DNA of 64,000 bases from Psychrobacter immobilis (GTDB lineage Bacteria > Pseudomonadota > Gammaproteobacteria > Pseudomonadales > Moraxellaceae), in contig NZ_CAJGZV010000001.1 of assembly GCF_904846065.1 (NCBI RefSeq), positions 1,488,001-1,552,000 of the forward strand, given 5' to 3'. The notes below the pieces were generated by a model, which saw only the letters and a list, made by a program, of their open reading frames with translations, had not been told where the DNA came from and did not search any database. Positions 27,296 to 35,814 of the stretch are shown here, piece by piece. Both the position numbers and the translations under genes were made by a program. Position 1 is the first letter of the stretch. Each line of letters begins with the position of its first letter.

Positions 27296-27985
27296 ATATC
27301 ACACCATTTTCTCAGCGTTTTAAGCTGAGTAGACGGTGATCCATAGTTGAATCTAAACTCGCACTCTTTTAAAAATAAATGGAAGTTCTTCTTATCGATC
27401 CCATTATATTTTCTGAGTGTTCTTTTAGACTGATTCCAAAAGTTCTCAATGCCATTGATGTGATTGTTTTTACCGCAAGTAAACTCTTTAGAGTGATTGA
27501 CTCTGAAATGTTTAAACTCGCTCACATCTAACGCATTGTAACTTCGATAACTATCAGTATAAACAAAGCTGTCAGGCTTGATTTTACGCTTGATGACAGG
27601 CATTAATGTGCTTTGTTTGGTGTCTGCTACGACAATGGTATAAACCTTACCATTTCGTTTTAGTATACCAAATACAGCTGTCTTACCAGCAGCCCCGCGA
27701 CCTCTTTTGCCTTTACGTACGCCGCCAAAGTAACTTTCATCTAATTTGACTTACACCTAAAAGAGCTCATCAGCTTCTAATGAGAGATGGTAATCTATCA
27801 CAAGTCTTATTTTATGATAAAAAAGTGCAGCAGTGTTAGGTTGAATGTCGAGCAAATCTGCGGCTGTTCTTGCAGTCACTTCAGCCGTGAAAACTCTAAG
27901 AGCCTTCGCTGTACTTTTTTACTTAGTTTACAACGGGTTATCTTTATAAAAGTAGTCTAGCATAGTGCTTATCTACTACAGCCTC
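27272..27985 (-). mobile_element. IS1595-family insertion sequence, inactive
   Basis: 714-bp element bounded by terminal inverted repeats GGGGCTGTAGTAGATAAG (left) and GAGGCTGTAGTAGATAAG (right, read inward), 17 of 18 matching, and flanked by perfect TAAATAAA direct repeats. It carries one transposase gene on the minus strand that is broken by a frameshift and two stops. Size, single small DDE gene and 8-bp duplication fit IS1595. It sits between the two convergent sugar-transferase genes and provides the stop codon of the left one. Confidence 0.92.
27292..27947 (-). pseudogene. IS1595-type transposase, frameshifted and with in-frame stops
   Basis: Reading right to left, the fragments give KLSKKVQRRLLE, then TAEVTARTAADLLDIQPNTAALFY, EADELF, VKLDESYFGG with the RGRGAAGKTAVFGILKR stretch, and a C-terminal fragment of about 103 residues with FVYTDSYRSYNAL and HINGIENFWNQSKRTLRKYNG. 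These are the DDE-type motifs of ISXO2/IS1595 transposases. Damage: one base is missing in the A run at about 27890-27893, stops TAG (27757-27759) and TAA (27751-27753) interrupt the frame, and the expected initiator reads ATA. The gene is dead and could move only if another copy supplies transposase. Confidence 0.9.
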
Positions 27986-27993
27986 TAAATAAA
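27986..27993. repeat. 8-bp target site duplication, right copy
   Basis: TAAATAAA immediately after the right end of the IS element, identical to 27264-27271. The stop codon of the next gene begins at the following base. Confidence 0.9.
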
Positions 27994-28863
27994 TTAAGCA
28001 TGAAATTTTTGCATGGTTCCAAACCAATTTTGCTCACCATTGCTATTTTTACCAAGATAGTGAAATTTAAATAGATTGGATTGCTTAAGATGACACATTA
28101 AATAAACACCTTGATCATCGTCCACAATGTTTTTTTGAAATAATTCTTCTTGACAATTTTTTACAACATTAAAGAACTCTCTCCAAATATTTTGATTAGC
28201 TACTGTTACGCCACCTATGATAACTGCTCTATTATTTAAAATAGCAGATAAAACTTTGTTTTTTGTATGAGGGAAGTTGGGATTGTTAAAAAATAAAAAA
28301 AACTTGTCTTTTGTTAATGTGAAAAAATGAACATGTAAGTCATCAAAAGGGTAGTACCAATTATTAATACCTAGCAGAGTAGTATTATCTCTACAATATC
28401 CGAAGTCTACCCAAGCAACCAGATCATTAGACAAGTTAAAATCTTCAATAGCTTTGTTTACAAAGTAAGTTTTTAGATTAGTTACTAGGACATACTTTTC
28501 AGACCAATACTCAGGGTTGAGCTTGTGTTTATCGGGTATTTTACTCTTGAAATTATTGCTGTTAATTATCGATTTAATTTCATCTAGTAAGTTTCTAAAC
28601 TTTTTTTCTAAATCAATAATGATGATCTTGGTTGGTTTGTTACCTCTTAATTTTCTGATATAAGGCTTCATTTCCTCAAAGGTAAATACAACCATTTCAT
28701 TATCGAGTTTTGCTAAGTTCTCAAAATATGATAGGTATGTTTGATTATCCCTAAGTAGATGAGAAGGGTGTCCTTTTTCAGTGGACCAATCACCTCTACC
28801 AATATCAAAATAGGCAGTAACAATTGTGATTGACTTTTCAGTTGTTGATATTGAATTATCCAT
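27994..28863 (-). CDS. HtrL/YibB-family protein
   Basis: 289-residue protein of the HtrL/YibB family, found in lipopolysaccharide or capsule clusters (WlaTC in Campylobacter); a glycosyltransferase function is presumed. Typical features: SITIVTAYFDIGRGDW at the start, the NDLVAWVDFGYCRD segment and WREFFNVV near residue 200. The ATG at 28863 starts two bases after the stop of the upstream GT8-like gene; a TTG at 28890 would overlap it. It is AT-rich like the genes at 25.3-27.3 kb. Cotranscribed with the upstream gene. Confidence 0.85.
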   Translation of the reverse strand: MDNSISTTEKSITIVTAYFDIGRGDWSTEKGHPSHLLRDNQTYLSYFENLAKLDNEMVVFTFEEMKPYIRKLRGNKPTKIIIIDLEKKFRNLLDEIKSIINSNNFKSKIPDKHKLNPEYWSEKYVLVTNLKTYFVNKAIEDFNLSNDLVAWVDFGYCRDNTTLLGINNWYYPFDDLHVHFFTLTKDKFFLFFNNPNFPHTKNKVLSAILNNRAVIIGGVTVANQNIWREFFNVVKNCQEELFQKNIVDDDQGVYLMCHLKQSNLFKFHYLGKNSNGEQNWFGTMQKFHA

Positions 28864-28865
28864 TA

Positions 28866-29666
28866 CTACCGCCAATAATCTTTTAGCCAAGGGCTTGGCT
28901 TAACATGACGATACCACTTGCCTCCGCTACCATTGATGGCATCTGGCGGATTAATCTCACCATGAAAGATGACAATCTTTGCACCATCCAGCAGAGTAGG
29001 TGCGCGCACAAAGTTAAAGGGAATAGGGGCGATGCATTGGTACTTGAAGCTGACACACCATGTTTTATCCCAATACTCTAAATGATGATGCTCACGTAAA
29101 TAGTTAGACAGATAAGCCTGCTCATGGCGCACTTGGGTACGAATGGTAGCAAAGTTACGCTCAAAGTTTGCGAGCAAATCAGGATAGGTGTTCATGCCAA
29201 TGTTGAAACGATAAACAGAGCTATTACCAATCATTCGCCACGGTTTTTTCCAATCACGGATAATCACCACGCTGTCCTTGTGCTGAGCTTGATAGGTAAA
29301 AAAGGCGTCTATGTTATCAACAATAACAATGTCGATATCTAAAAATAAAGCCACACCTTTAAGACCATATAGTTCAGGTTTGAAAGTCGTGAGTTTTTTC
29401 CAACCACGCTCAGGTCCAGCAGGCAAATCCATCTTTGGAATAGGATGGCAAGTCACAGCAGGGTCGATACCGCTGCTATCATCAGTGAGGCAGATCATTT
29501 GAAAGTCTAAGGTCAAATGGCGACTGACCATATTATAAAGACGGTTGACGTACTCAGCGCCGTATTTGTTACCCCATTTCATACAGATAACATAACGCTG
29601 CTCAGCAGTGCTGCTGCGTGCGTGCGTGTGGTCTTTCGATGAGGTATTGGTTACGTCAGTTGCCAT
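28866..29666 (-). CDS. GT8-like glycosyltransferase
   Basis: 266-residue protein with a GT-A type core. The N-terminal YVICMKWGNKYGAEYVNRLYNMV is followed by FQMICLTDD, the DxD metal motif in ALFLDIDIVIVDNID near residue 110, and a C-terminal IVIFHGEINPPDA that ends the fold with a histidine, as in GT8-like enzymes. Its base composition is close to that of the housekeeping genes, unlike its neighbour. Probably adds a sugar to the lipooligosaccharide core. It is the first gene of a two-gene minus-strand unit, with a MITE-like element just upstream of it. Confidence 0.82.
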   Translation of the reverse strand: MATDVTNTSSKDHTHARSSTAEQRYVICMKWGNKYGAEYVNRLYNMVSRHLTLDFQMICLTDDSSGIDPAVTCHPIPKMDLPAGPERGWKKLTTFKPELYGLKGVALFLDIDIVIVDNIDAFFTYQAQHKDSVVIIRDWKKPWRMIGNSSVYRFNIGMNTYPDLLANFERNFATIRTQVRHEQAYLSNYLREHHHLEYWDKTWCVSFKYQCIAPIPFNFVRAPTLLDGAKIVIFHGEINPPDAINGSGGKWYRHVKPSPWLKDYWR

Positions 29667-29699
29667 AATGCACTCATATTAATATAAATAAAAAATATT

Positions 29700-29872
29700 T
29701 AGGGCGTGTTCTCATTTTTAACATGGTGATAAAAATGAGATAAATTGTCGCCAAACAAGAAAGTAGCGCAGACAATATTGAGTTATTGACGGACTATTTG
29801 ACGCTATTTGGCAAAATTTAGTCATCTCTAATCCATTTATAAGACGATCGATTGAACTGAGGACACGCCCTA
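29700..29872. mobile_element. MITE-like element with GGGCGTGTCCTCA ends
   Basis: 173 bp including flanking TA dinucleotides. The ends TAGGGCGTGTTCTCA (29700-29714) and TGAGGACACGCCCTA (29858-29872) are inverted repeats with one mismatch. TA on each side suggests a TA target duplication, as made by IS630/Tc1-like and some IS5-like transposases. No protein is encoded. Inside the left end a further hairpin (CTCATTTTT/AAAAATGAG) is present. It lies between the GT8-like gene and the acyltransferase gene, both on the minus strand, so it may carry promoter or stop signals for them. Confidence 0.75.
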
Positions 29873-29962
29873 GTAACGTTCAAAGGTACAAAAGTAAGCC
29901 GATATTATCACAGCTATGATTCACGATATCTCTAAACGTTTGGCTAATTGTAAGGTCATTGT

Positions 29963-30928
29963 TCATTGTTCATGGCCAGCGCGCGTGATTGTATCATGAA
30001 CGTTTTGATCAGCCCGCTTGTTATCACGAATGAATTTGGCCAAAGTTTTTTCATCAACGTTGTAAGGATTCCCTAATGTGGGAATGTGTTTGAAACGTCG
30101 ATAGCCCCACATATAGTGACTGCATTTTTCTTCAATCATCTGTTGCATGGCTTGGTTAAGTGCATAAGCGGCGGTCTCGGCATGACGATCATAAAGTGCT
30201 GGATCATCGAGCTTATAACAATAAATGTCAAATCCACGACCATCGTCACGGCGAATACAAGATAAGCCGACCAAGGCACATCTGGTTTTACTAGCAAGTT
30301 TAGAAGCAAGAGTACTGGTTAGCGTTTTAATACCAAAAAAGGGCACAACCACGCCGCCCGAAGGATCAGGAACATGATCGGGTAAGACGATACTAAAGCC
30401 ACCTTGTTTGAGGGTTTTAAATATGGCTTTGACACCGCTACCATCGGTTGGTACTAAGGTCGCATTAAGCCTTGAACGCCCTTGCAGCACAAAGTTGTTG
30501 GTAATGTCACCTTTGACAGGTTTGTACATAATGGTTGGGGAACCAAATTGATTGAGCCAAGCGTTCATCATCTCCCATGTACCGAGATGCGGCACGATAG
30601 CGAGCATGCCGTTGGCACTCGCAAGTCCTTCTAATAAAATGTCTTTATTATGAACGTCGCGAATCTGAGCGATACTCCACTCAGGTGGCATGGCCCAGCT
30701 TTTAATCGATTCAATACTGGTCAAACACTGGTGATAAATAATCTCTTTGGTTAACACTTGTTTTTGCACATCAGTCAGCTTAGGCGCAATTAACGCCAAA
30801 TTGATACTGACTGTACGCATGATACTAAAATTGGGTATCTTGATAATCACCCACGCAACAAAACGTGCCAGTATCTGCAAGACAGACAATGGCACGATTT
30901 TAAAAATGTGATACGGATTCATAACCAT
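29963..30928 (-). CDS. LpxL/LpxM-like lipid A acyltransferase
   Basis: 321-residue protein of the lysophospholipid/lipid A acyltransferase family (HtrB-type). The catalytic H(x4)E is visible as HLGTWE near residue 117, followed by the VLPDHVPDPSGGVVVPFFG block typical of the family. A hydrophobic N-terminal helix anchors it to the inner membrane. Which fatty acid it transfers, and at which position of lipid A, cannot be told. It sits between the sugar-transferase cluster and aspS, consistent with lipooligosaccharide assembly. The start ATG has an alternative two codons in. Confidence 0.88.
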   Translation of the reverse strand: MVMNPYHIFKIVPLSVLQILARFVAWVIIKIPNFSIMRTVSINLALIAPKLTDVQKQVLTKEIIYHQCLTSIESIKSWAMPPEWSIAQIRDVHNKDILLEGLASANGMLAIVPHLGTWEMMNAWLNQFGSPTIMYKPVKGDITNNFVLQGRSRLNATLVPTDGSGVKAIFKTLKQGGFSIVLPDHVPDPSGGVVVPFFGIKTLTSTLASKLASKTRCALVGLSCIRRDDGRGFDIYCYKLDDPALYDRHAETAAYALNQAMQQMIEEKCSHYMWGYRRFKHIPTLGNPYNVDEKTLAKFIRDNKRADQNVHDTITRAGHEQ

Positions 30929-30989
30929 TCACACGGTGATGAATCACGTAATAAGTACTGAAAAAAATATCCGGACATCGTTAGACCAT

Positions 30990-32831
30990 TTATTGCGCAG
31001 GTTTGTTGGTGTCAGCCTGTGCTTTTTCGCGCACACGGATACCAAGATCACGTAGCTGCTTGCTATCAACTTCAGCAGGTGCTTGAGTTAGTGGGCACTC
31101 AGCAGTTTTGGTTTTCGGGAAAGCGATAACATCACGGATAGAGTCTGCGCCTACCATGAGCATAATTAAGCGATCTAAACCAAAGGCCAAGCCACCATGC
31201 GGCGGCGCACCGAATTTTAAGGCGTCAAGTAAGAAGCCAAACTTATCTTGAGCTTCTTGCTCGCCGATACCTAACGCTTCAAGTACGGCTTGCTGCATAT
31301 CATAGGTATTGATACGTAAGCTACCACCACCAACTTCTGTACCATTTAGTACCATATCATAAGCGATAGAAAGGGCAGATTCTGGGTTGTTTTTCAATTC
31401 ATCAACAGAACCTTTAGGTTTAGTAAACGGGTGATGCATTGACGTCCAACGACCATCGTCCGTTTGCTCAAACATTGGGAAATCGGTGACCCAAAGTGGT
31501 GCCCACAGACAAGTAGTCATTTCAAGGTCTAGACCAATTTTTTGACGTAGTGCGCCGATTGCGTCATTGACGACACTGGCTTTATCCGCACCAAAGAAAA
31601 TAATATCGTTGCTTTCTGCACCAGTACGCTCAATCAAGCTTACCAAGACGTCATCAGTCATATTTTTGATGATAGGAGACTGAAGACCAGATTCTTGGTC
31701 AACGCCGTTGTTGATGTTGCTCGCATCATTGACTTTGATATAAGCCAAACCACGTGCACCATAAATGCTAACGAATTTGGTATAAGCATCGATTTGCTTA
31801 CGGCTTAATGACGCGCCACCAGGGATGCGTAGGGCAGCAACACGACCTTTAGGATCGTTAGCAGGACCGGCAAATACTTTAAAATCAACGTCTTTCATTA
31901 AATCAGCAACGTCGATGAGTTTTAATGGAATACGTAAGTCAGGCTTGTCTGAGGCATAGTCACGCATTGCTTCAGCGTAAGTCATGCGTGGGAATTGCTC
32001 AAACTCAACATCCATCATGGTTTTAAATAAATGCTTAATCAAACCTTCGTTGATGTTCATGATTTCTTCTTCATTTAAGAAAGAAGTTTCAATATCGACT
32101 TGGGTAAATTCAGGCTGACGGTCAGCACGTAAGTCTTCATCACGGAAACATTTAGCGATTTGATAATAACGATCAAAACCTGACACCATCAGCAACTGTT
32201 TAAATAGTTGTGGTGATTGTGGCAAGGCGAAAAAGTTACCTGGGCGTGTGCGTGATGGCACAAGATAATCGCGCGCGCCTTCTGGTGTCGCACGAGTCAA
32301 GATAGGGGTCTCAACGTCTAAGAAACCATGGTCATCTAAGTAACGACGAATGGCGGACGTGGCTTTAGCACGGAAAACCATACGCTCTTGCATTTGCGGA
32401 CGACGCATATCAAGATAGCGGTATTTCAAACGCAAGTCTTCTGATACCGTGGTTTTCTCATCATTTAATGGGAAAGGCGGTGTTTCAGATTTTGCCAATA
32501 CTTCAATTTCTTTGCCCAGCAGCTCAATCTGACCACTGGTCATATTATTGTTTTCAGTACCCGCGTAGCGTTGACGTACGCGACCAGTGATTTTTAGCAC
32601 ATATTCAGGACGTACCGCATCAGCCATTGCAAAGGCTTCTGGCGTATCAGGGTCAACGACGACCTGCAAGATACCAGCGCGGTCACGCATGTCTAAAAAA
32701 ATCACGCCACCGTGATCGCGACGACGATGTACCCAGCCTACGATACTGATGGTTTGATCGATGAAGCTTTCGGTTACGGCTCCGCAATATTCGTCTCGAT
32801 ATTCGCTATGCGTCATAGTGCTTTGCGTCAT
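30990..32831 (-). CDS. aspS: Aspartyl-tRNA synthetase AspS
   Basis: Class II aminoacyl-tRNA synthetase of 613 residues. N-terminal OB-fold tRNA-binding domain ([23 protein letters not shown]). Motif 2 is in [21 protein letters not shown] and motif 3 in [12 protein letters not shown] near the end, with the GAD insertion domain between. A terminal extension of about 15 residues is normal. Start: ATG 32831, with an alternative ATG at 32816 five codons in. Together with ilvE it frames the sugar-transferase cluster. Divergent from the sohB-like gene. Confidence 0.98.
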   Translation of the reverse strand: MTQSTMTHSEYRDEYCGAVTESFIDQTISIVGWVHRRRDHGGVIFLDMRDRAGILQVVVDPDTPEAFAMADAVRPEYVLKITGRVRQRYAGTENNNMTSGQIELLGKEIEVLAKSETPPFPLNDEKTTVSEDLRLKYRYLDMRRPQMQERMVFRAKATSAIRRYLDDHGFLDVETPILTRATPEGARDYLVPSRTRPGNFFALPQSPQLFKQLLMVSGFDRYYQIAKCFRDEDLRADRQPEFTQVDIETSFLNEEEIMNINEGLIKHLFKTMMDVEFEQFPRMTYAEAMRDYASDKPDLRIPLKLIDVADLMKDVDFKVFAGPANDPKGRVAALRIPGGASLSRKQIDAYTKFVSIYGARGLAYIKVNDASNINNGVDQESGLQSPIIKNMTDDVLVSLIERTGAESNDIIFFGADKASVVNDAIGALRQKIGLDLEMTTCLWAPLWVTDFPMFEQTDDGRWTSMHHPFTKPKGSVDELKNNPESALSIAYDMVLNGTEVGGGSLRINTYDMQQAVLEALGIGEQEAQDKFGFLLDALKFGAPPHGGLAFGLDRLIMLMVGADSIRDVIAFPKTKTAECPLTQAPAEVDSKQLRDLGIRVREKAQADTNKPAQ

Positions 32832-33184
32832 AATATAATTATCCAGTTGTCAGCCCAATTCGAAATACAATAATGCAGCCATTGCTGTACGATTCAAGCT
32901 ATCCGCTAAAAACGCACAAATAACGCGATTAAGACAAATGGTCATCACGTTGGCTACAGAAAATTTGGTGTAAACGCATATTATGCCTAATCTGCCCTTG
33001 TTATACAACCAGTGGCGTCCAATCAAAGCGTAGGAAAGTATCAGTAATGGGCGTATTTATTCAGTAACATTTGCATCGGGTTAAATATTGTCATTTTGCT
33101 TGAAAATATCAGCCACTGTGCACATATCAGGCTCACTTATAAAATCTTATTAAAATTATTCTAATCATGTAAGGAATGCTACTC
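32832..33184. other. Divergent intergenic region, aspS and sohB
   Basis: 353 bases without a gene. It should hold the promoters of aspS (minus) and the protease gene (plus), but I cannot point to convincing -35/-10 pairs. No RNA gene or repeat is seen. Confidence 0.5.
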
Positions 33185-34165
33185 ATGCTTTTTCACCCTG
33201 CTAAGAACCCTGTTGAGCTACAAGTTGTTCATCTAAATAAAAGCCAAGAACAACGCCGTGAAGACTTAATGGAGGCAACTCAAGGTAAAGCCGCGCTTAA
33301 GCAATTCAAAAAAGTAATGGCTAAAAAAGCCAAGCAAGCATTGAAGGCAAAAAGCAAAAATAAGAAAAAAAACAGTGATAATAAATCACAAGTGTTCGTT
33401 CTCGACTTTGACGGTGATATCAAAGCCACGGCAGTCAAGCATTTACGCGAAGAAATCAGCACATTAATCAGCAGTGCAAATAAAGGCGATGAAGTCGTGG
33501 TACGTCTTGAATCAGGCGGCGGGTTGGTTCATGGTTATGGTTTGGCAGCAGCGCAATTGGCACGTCTAAAAGAGGCTGGTTTAAAATTGACAGTCTGTGT
33601 CGATAAAGTCGCGGCCAGTGGCGGTTATATGATGGCTTGTGTGGCAGATAACGTAGTGGCTGCGCCCTTTGCTATTATTGGCTCAATCGGTGTGGTATCA
33701 CAGTTGCCAAACTTTCATAAATGGCTAAAAAATCATGACGTCGATTATGAGATGTTTACCGCTGGTGACTATAAACGTACCGTTACTATGTTTGGTGAAA
33801 ATGATGCTGACGACCGTGCCAAGTACCAAGAAGAGCTTGAGCAAACGCATGAGTTATTCAAACATTTCGTTAACACCTATCGTCCAGCATTGGATGTCGC
33901 AAAAGTAGCAACAGGCGAGCATTGGTATGGTGAAGACGCACTAAAATTGAATTTAATTGACAGCCTACAAACCTCAGACAGCTATATTTTAGAGCGTATG
34001 GACGACAATGAAGTCTATGCACTGCATTCACGTCAAAAGCCAACGCTCGCCGAGAAGTTGGGATTGTCACAAGCTGCCGAAGCAACGGTGAATATTGCGA
34101 TTGATAAGCTGCCAGATGCGCTAGCACGCTTTGATTTTAATAGCCGTTTAAATATCCTAAAGTAG
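33185..34165 (+). CDS. sohB: SohB-like S49 peptidase without the N-terminal membrane segment
   Basis: Protease related to SohB/SppA signal peptide peptidases. Catalytic serine in KVAASGGYMMACV near residue 149 and the partner lysine in the DYKRTVTMFGE stretch about 50 residues later; both are present. AAGGA at 33171-33175 lies nine bases before ATG 33185, giving 326 residues; ATG 33176 is too close to it. E. coli SohB has a membrane helix at the N-terminus, but here the protein starts directly with a charged, Lys-rich region (residues about 30-60) and no hydrophobic helix. It may therefore be soluble or membrane-attached in another way. A terminator follows at 34.2 kb. Confidence 0.88.
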   Translation: MLFHPAKNPVELQVVHLNKSQEQRREDLMEATQGKAALKQFKKVMAKKAKQALKAKSKNKKKNSDNKSQVFVLDFDGDIKATAVKHLREEISTLISSANKGDEVVVRLESGGGLVHGYGLAAAQLARLKEAGLKLTVCVDKVAASGGYMMACVADNVVAAPFAIIGSIGVVSQLPNFHKWLKNHDVDYEMFTAGDYKRTVTMFGENDADDRAKYQEELEQTHELFKHFVNTYRPALDVAKVATGEHWYGEDALKLNLIDSLQTSDSYILERMDDNEVYALHSRQKPTLAEKLGLSQAAEATVNIAIDKLPDALARFDFNSRLNILK

Positions 34166-34205
34166 TTTTCAGTTTTCCACTCTAAATAGAAGCATTGTTT
34201 GTATT

Positions 34206-34240
34206 TTGTAAAAGGCGTGTCCTAGCGGGTCGCGCCTTTT
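34206..34240 (+). terminator. Terminator of the sohB-like gene
   Basis: AAAAGGCG pairs with CGCCTTTT around a loop, followed by T residues, about 40 bases after the stop codon. The left arm carries GGCGTGTCCT, like the core of the short repeat family found elsewhere in the window, which may be coincidence. Confidence 0.75.
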
Positions 34241-34383
34241 TGCTGTTTATTCATAAATGCTGTGTTATAAATGTGGCATACAGAACAGAGTATACGCACG
34301 TACACTATAAGATTAGTATTGGGCTTTTTATAAAAGCTTTATGTGAACGTGATGAAAATCATTAACCATCAGCAAGGAAAAGG

Positions 34384-35661
34384 ATGCCAGCTATGTCTGA
34401 AAATACATTGATGTTTACCGCCACCGAACATGGTCAAGCCATGTATGCCAAAGTCAAAGCATTTATCGAAACTCATATTGAACCAATAGAAGCACAGTTT
34501 TGGGCGGATTGTCATGCGCAAAACCCAGACGGTAATTGGAAAAACTGGCAATGGCCAGAAAAATATGAGAGTTTGCGTAAACAAGCACGCGAAGCCGGTC
34601 TATGGAATTTATTTTTGCCAGATGACACGCTAGGGGCAGGGCTGTCGGTGACCGATTATGCACCGATTGCCGAGCTCACTGGACGTAGTTTATTAGCGCC
34701 TTATGTGTTTAACTGTAATGCCCCCGATAGTGGCAACATGGAGCTATTATGGCGCTATGGTTCAGAGGAGCAGCAAGACAAATGGCTCACACCAATCTTA
34801 GAAGGTAGAACGCGTTCGGTATTTTGTATGACTGAGCCTGATGTCGCCTCCAGTGATGCGACCAATATGCAAGCGACAGCTGTGGTTGATGGCGATGAGA
34901 TTATTATCAATGGCAGTAAATGGTGGTCATCGGGTCTGGGTGACCCTGCGGTCGACATTTTGATTGTGATGGCGTACACGCCTGATGAGAATAAAGACCG
35001 TCATCATCAACATTCGATGGTATTGGTCCCAGCAAAGACAGCGGGTGTCAACATCGAGCGCATGCTCAAAGTCTTTGGCGATTATGATGCGCCGCATGGC
35101 CATGGTGAAGTCAGCTTTGATAAAGTACGTGTGCCCGTCAGTCACTTTATCGGTGGTGCAGGTATGGGCTTTGAGATTGCACAAGGTCGCCTAGGACCAG
35201 GTCGTATTCACCATTGCATGCGCTGTATTGGCGCTGCCGAAAAGTCGCTAGAGCTGGCTGTTAAGCGCGGCATGGAGCGTACGGCTTTTGGTAAGCCGTT
35301 ATTACAACTGGGTGGTAATTTTGAGCGTATCGCTGAGGCGCGTATTAAGATTGACCAAGCGCGTTTATTGACATTATATGCAGCGCAAAAAATGGACGCG
35401 CAAGGCACAAAAGCGGCATTGACTGAAATCTCTGCTATTAAAGTGGTTGCGCCAACCGTGCTACAAGAAGTGGTCGATATGGCGATTCAGATTCATGGTG
35501 GCATGGGCGTTTGCCAAGATACGATGCTACCTGCATTCTTTGCGCAAGCACGAGCGCTGCGCTTAGCCGATGGTCCTGATGAAGTGCATAAAACGATGAT
35601 TGCTAAGTTAGAATTAAAGCGTCAGGGTTTTATTCGCCCTTCTAAACCTGGTAAATCCTAA
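34384..35661 (+). CDS. Acyl-CoA dehydrogenase family protein
   Basis: FAD-dependent dehydrogenase of 425 residues introducing a double bond into acyl-CoA. Family marks: FCMTEPDVASSDATN near residue 150 (FAD/substrate loop), GRLGPGRIHHCMRCIGAAE, ERTAFGKPL and the C-terminal IQIHGGMGVCQDTMLP. The layout is closest to the ACAD10/11-like group, in line with the adjacent phosphotransferase-like gene, which is the second domain of those eukaryotic fusions. AAGGA lies five bases before the start ATG; the next ATG (34393) is an alternative. Substrate chain length unknown. Confidence 0.92.
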   Translation: MPAMSENTLMFTATEHGQAMYAKVKAFIETHIEPIEAQFWADCHAQNPDGNWKNWQWPEKYESLRKQAREAGLWNLFLPDDTLGAGLSVTDYAPIAELTGRSLLAPYVFNCNAPDSGNMELLWRYGSEEQQDKWLTPILEGRTRSVFCMTEPDVASSDATNMQATAVVDGDEIIINGSKWWSSGLGDPAVDILIVMAYTPDENKDRHHQHSMVLVPAKTAGVNIERMLKVFGDYDAPHGHGEVSFDKVRVPVSHFIGGAGMGFEIAQGRLGPGRIHHCMRCIGAAEKSLELAVKRGMERTAFGKPLLQLGGNFERIAEARIKIDQARLLTLYAAQKMDAQGTKAALTEISAIKVVAPTVLQEVVDMAIQIHGGMGVCQDTMLPAFFAQARALRLADGPDEVHKTMIAKLELKRQGFIRPSKPGKS

Positions 35662-35814
35662 GTTTAGTTATTCATAAATTTATAGAAACTGATTTAAATA
35701 ACCATCTGTTTAACTTAATTTCTCATTGAAATTCACTATTACACCGTTAATAGTGAATTTTCAGCCCTATACTCACTGATAAAACATAATTGACCACAGG
35801 ATAAGGAATGTCAT

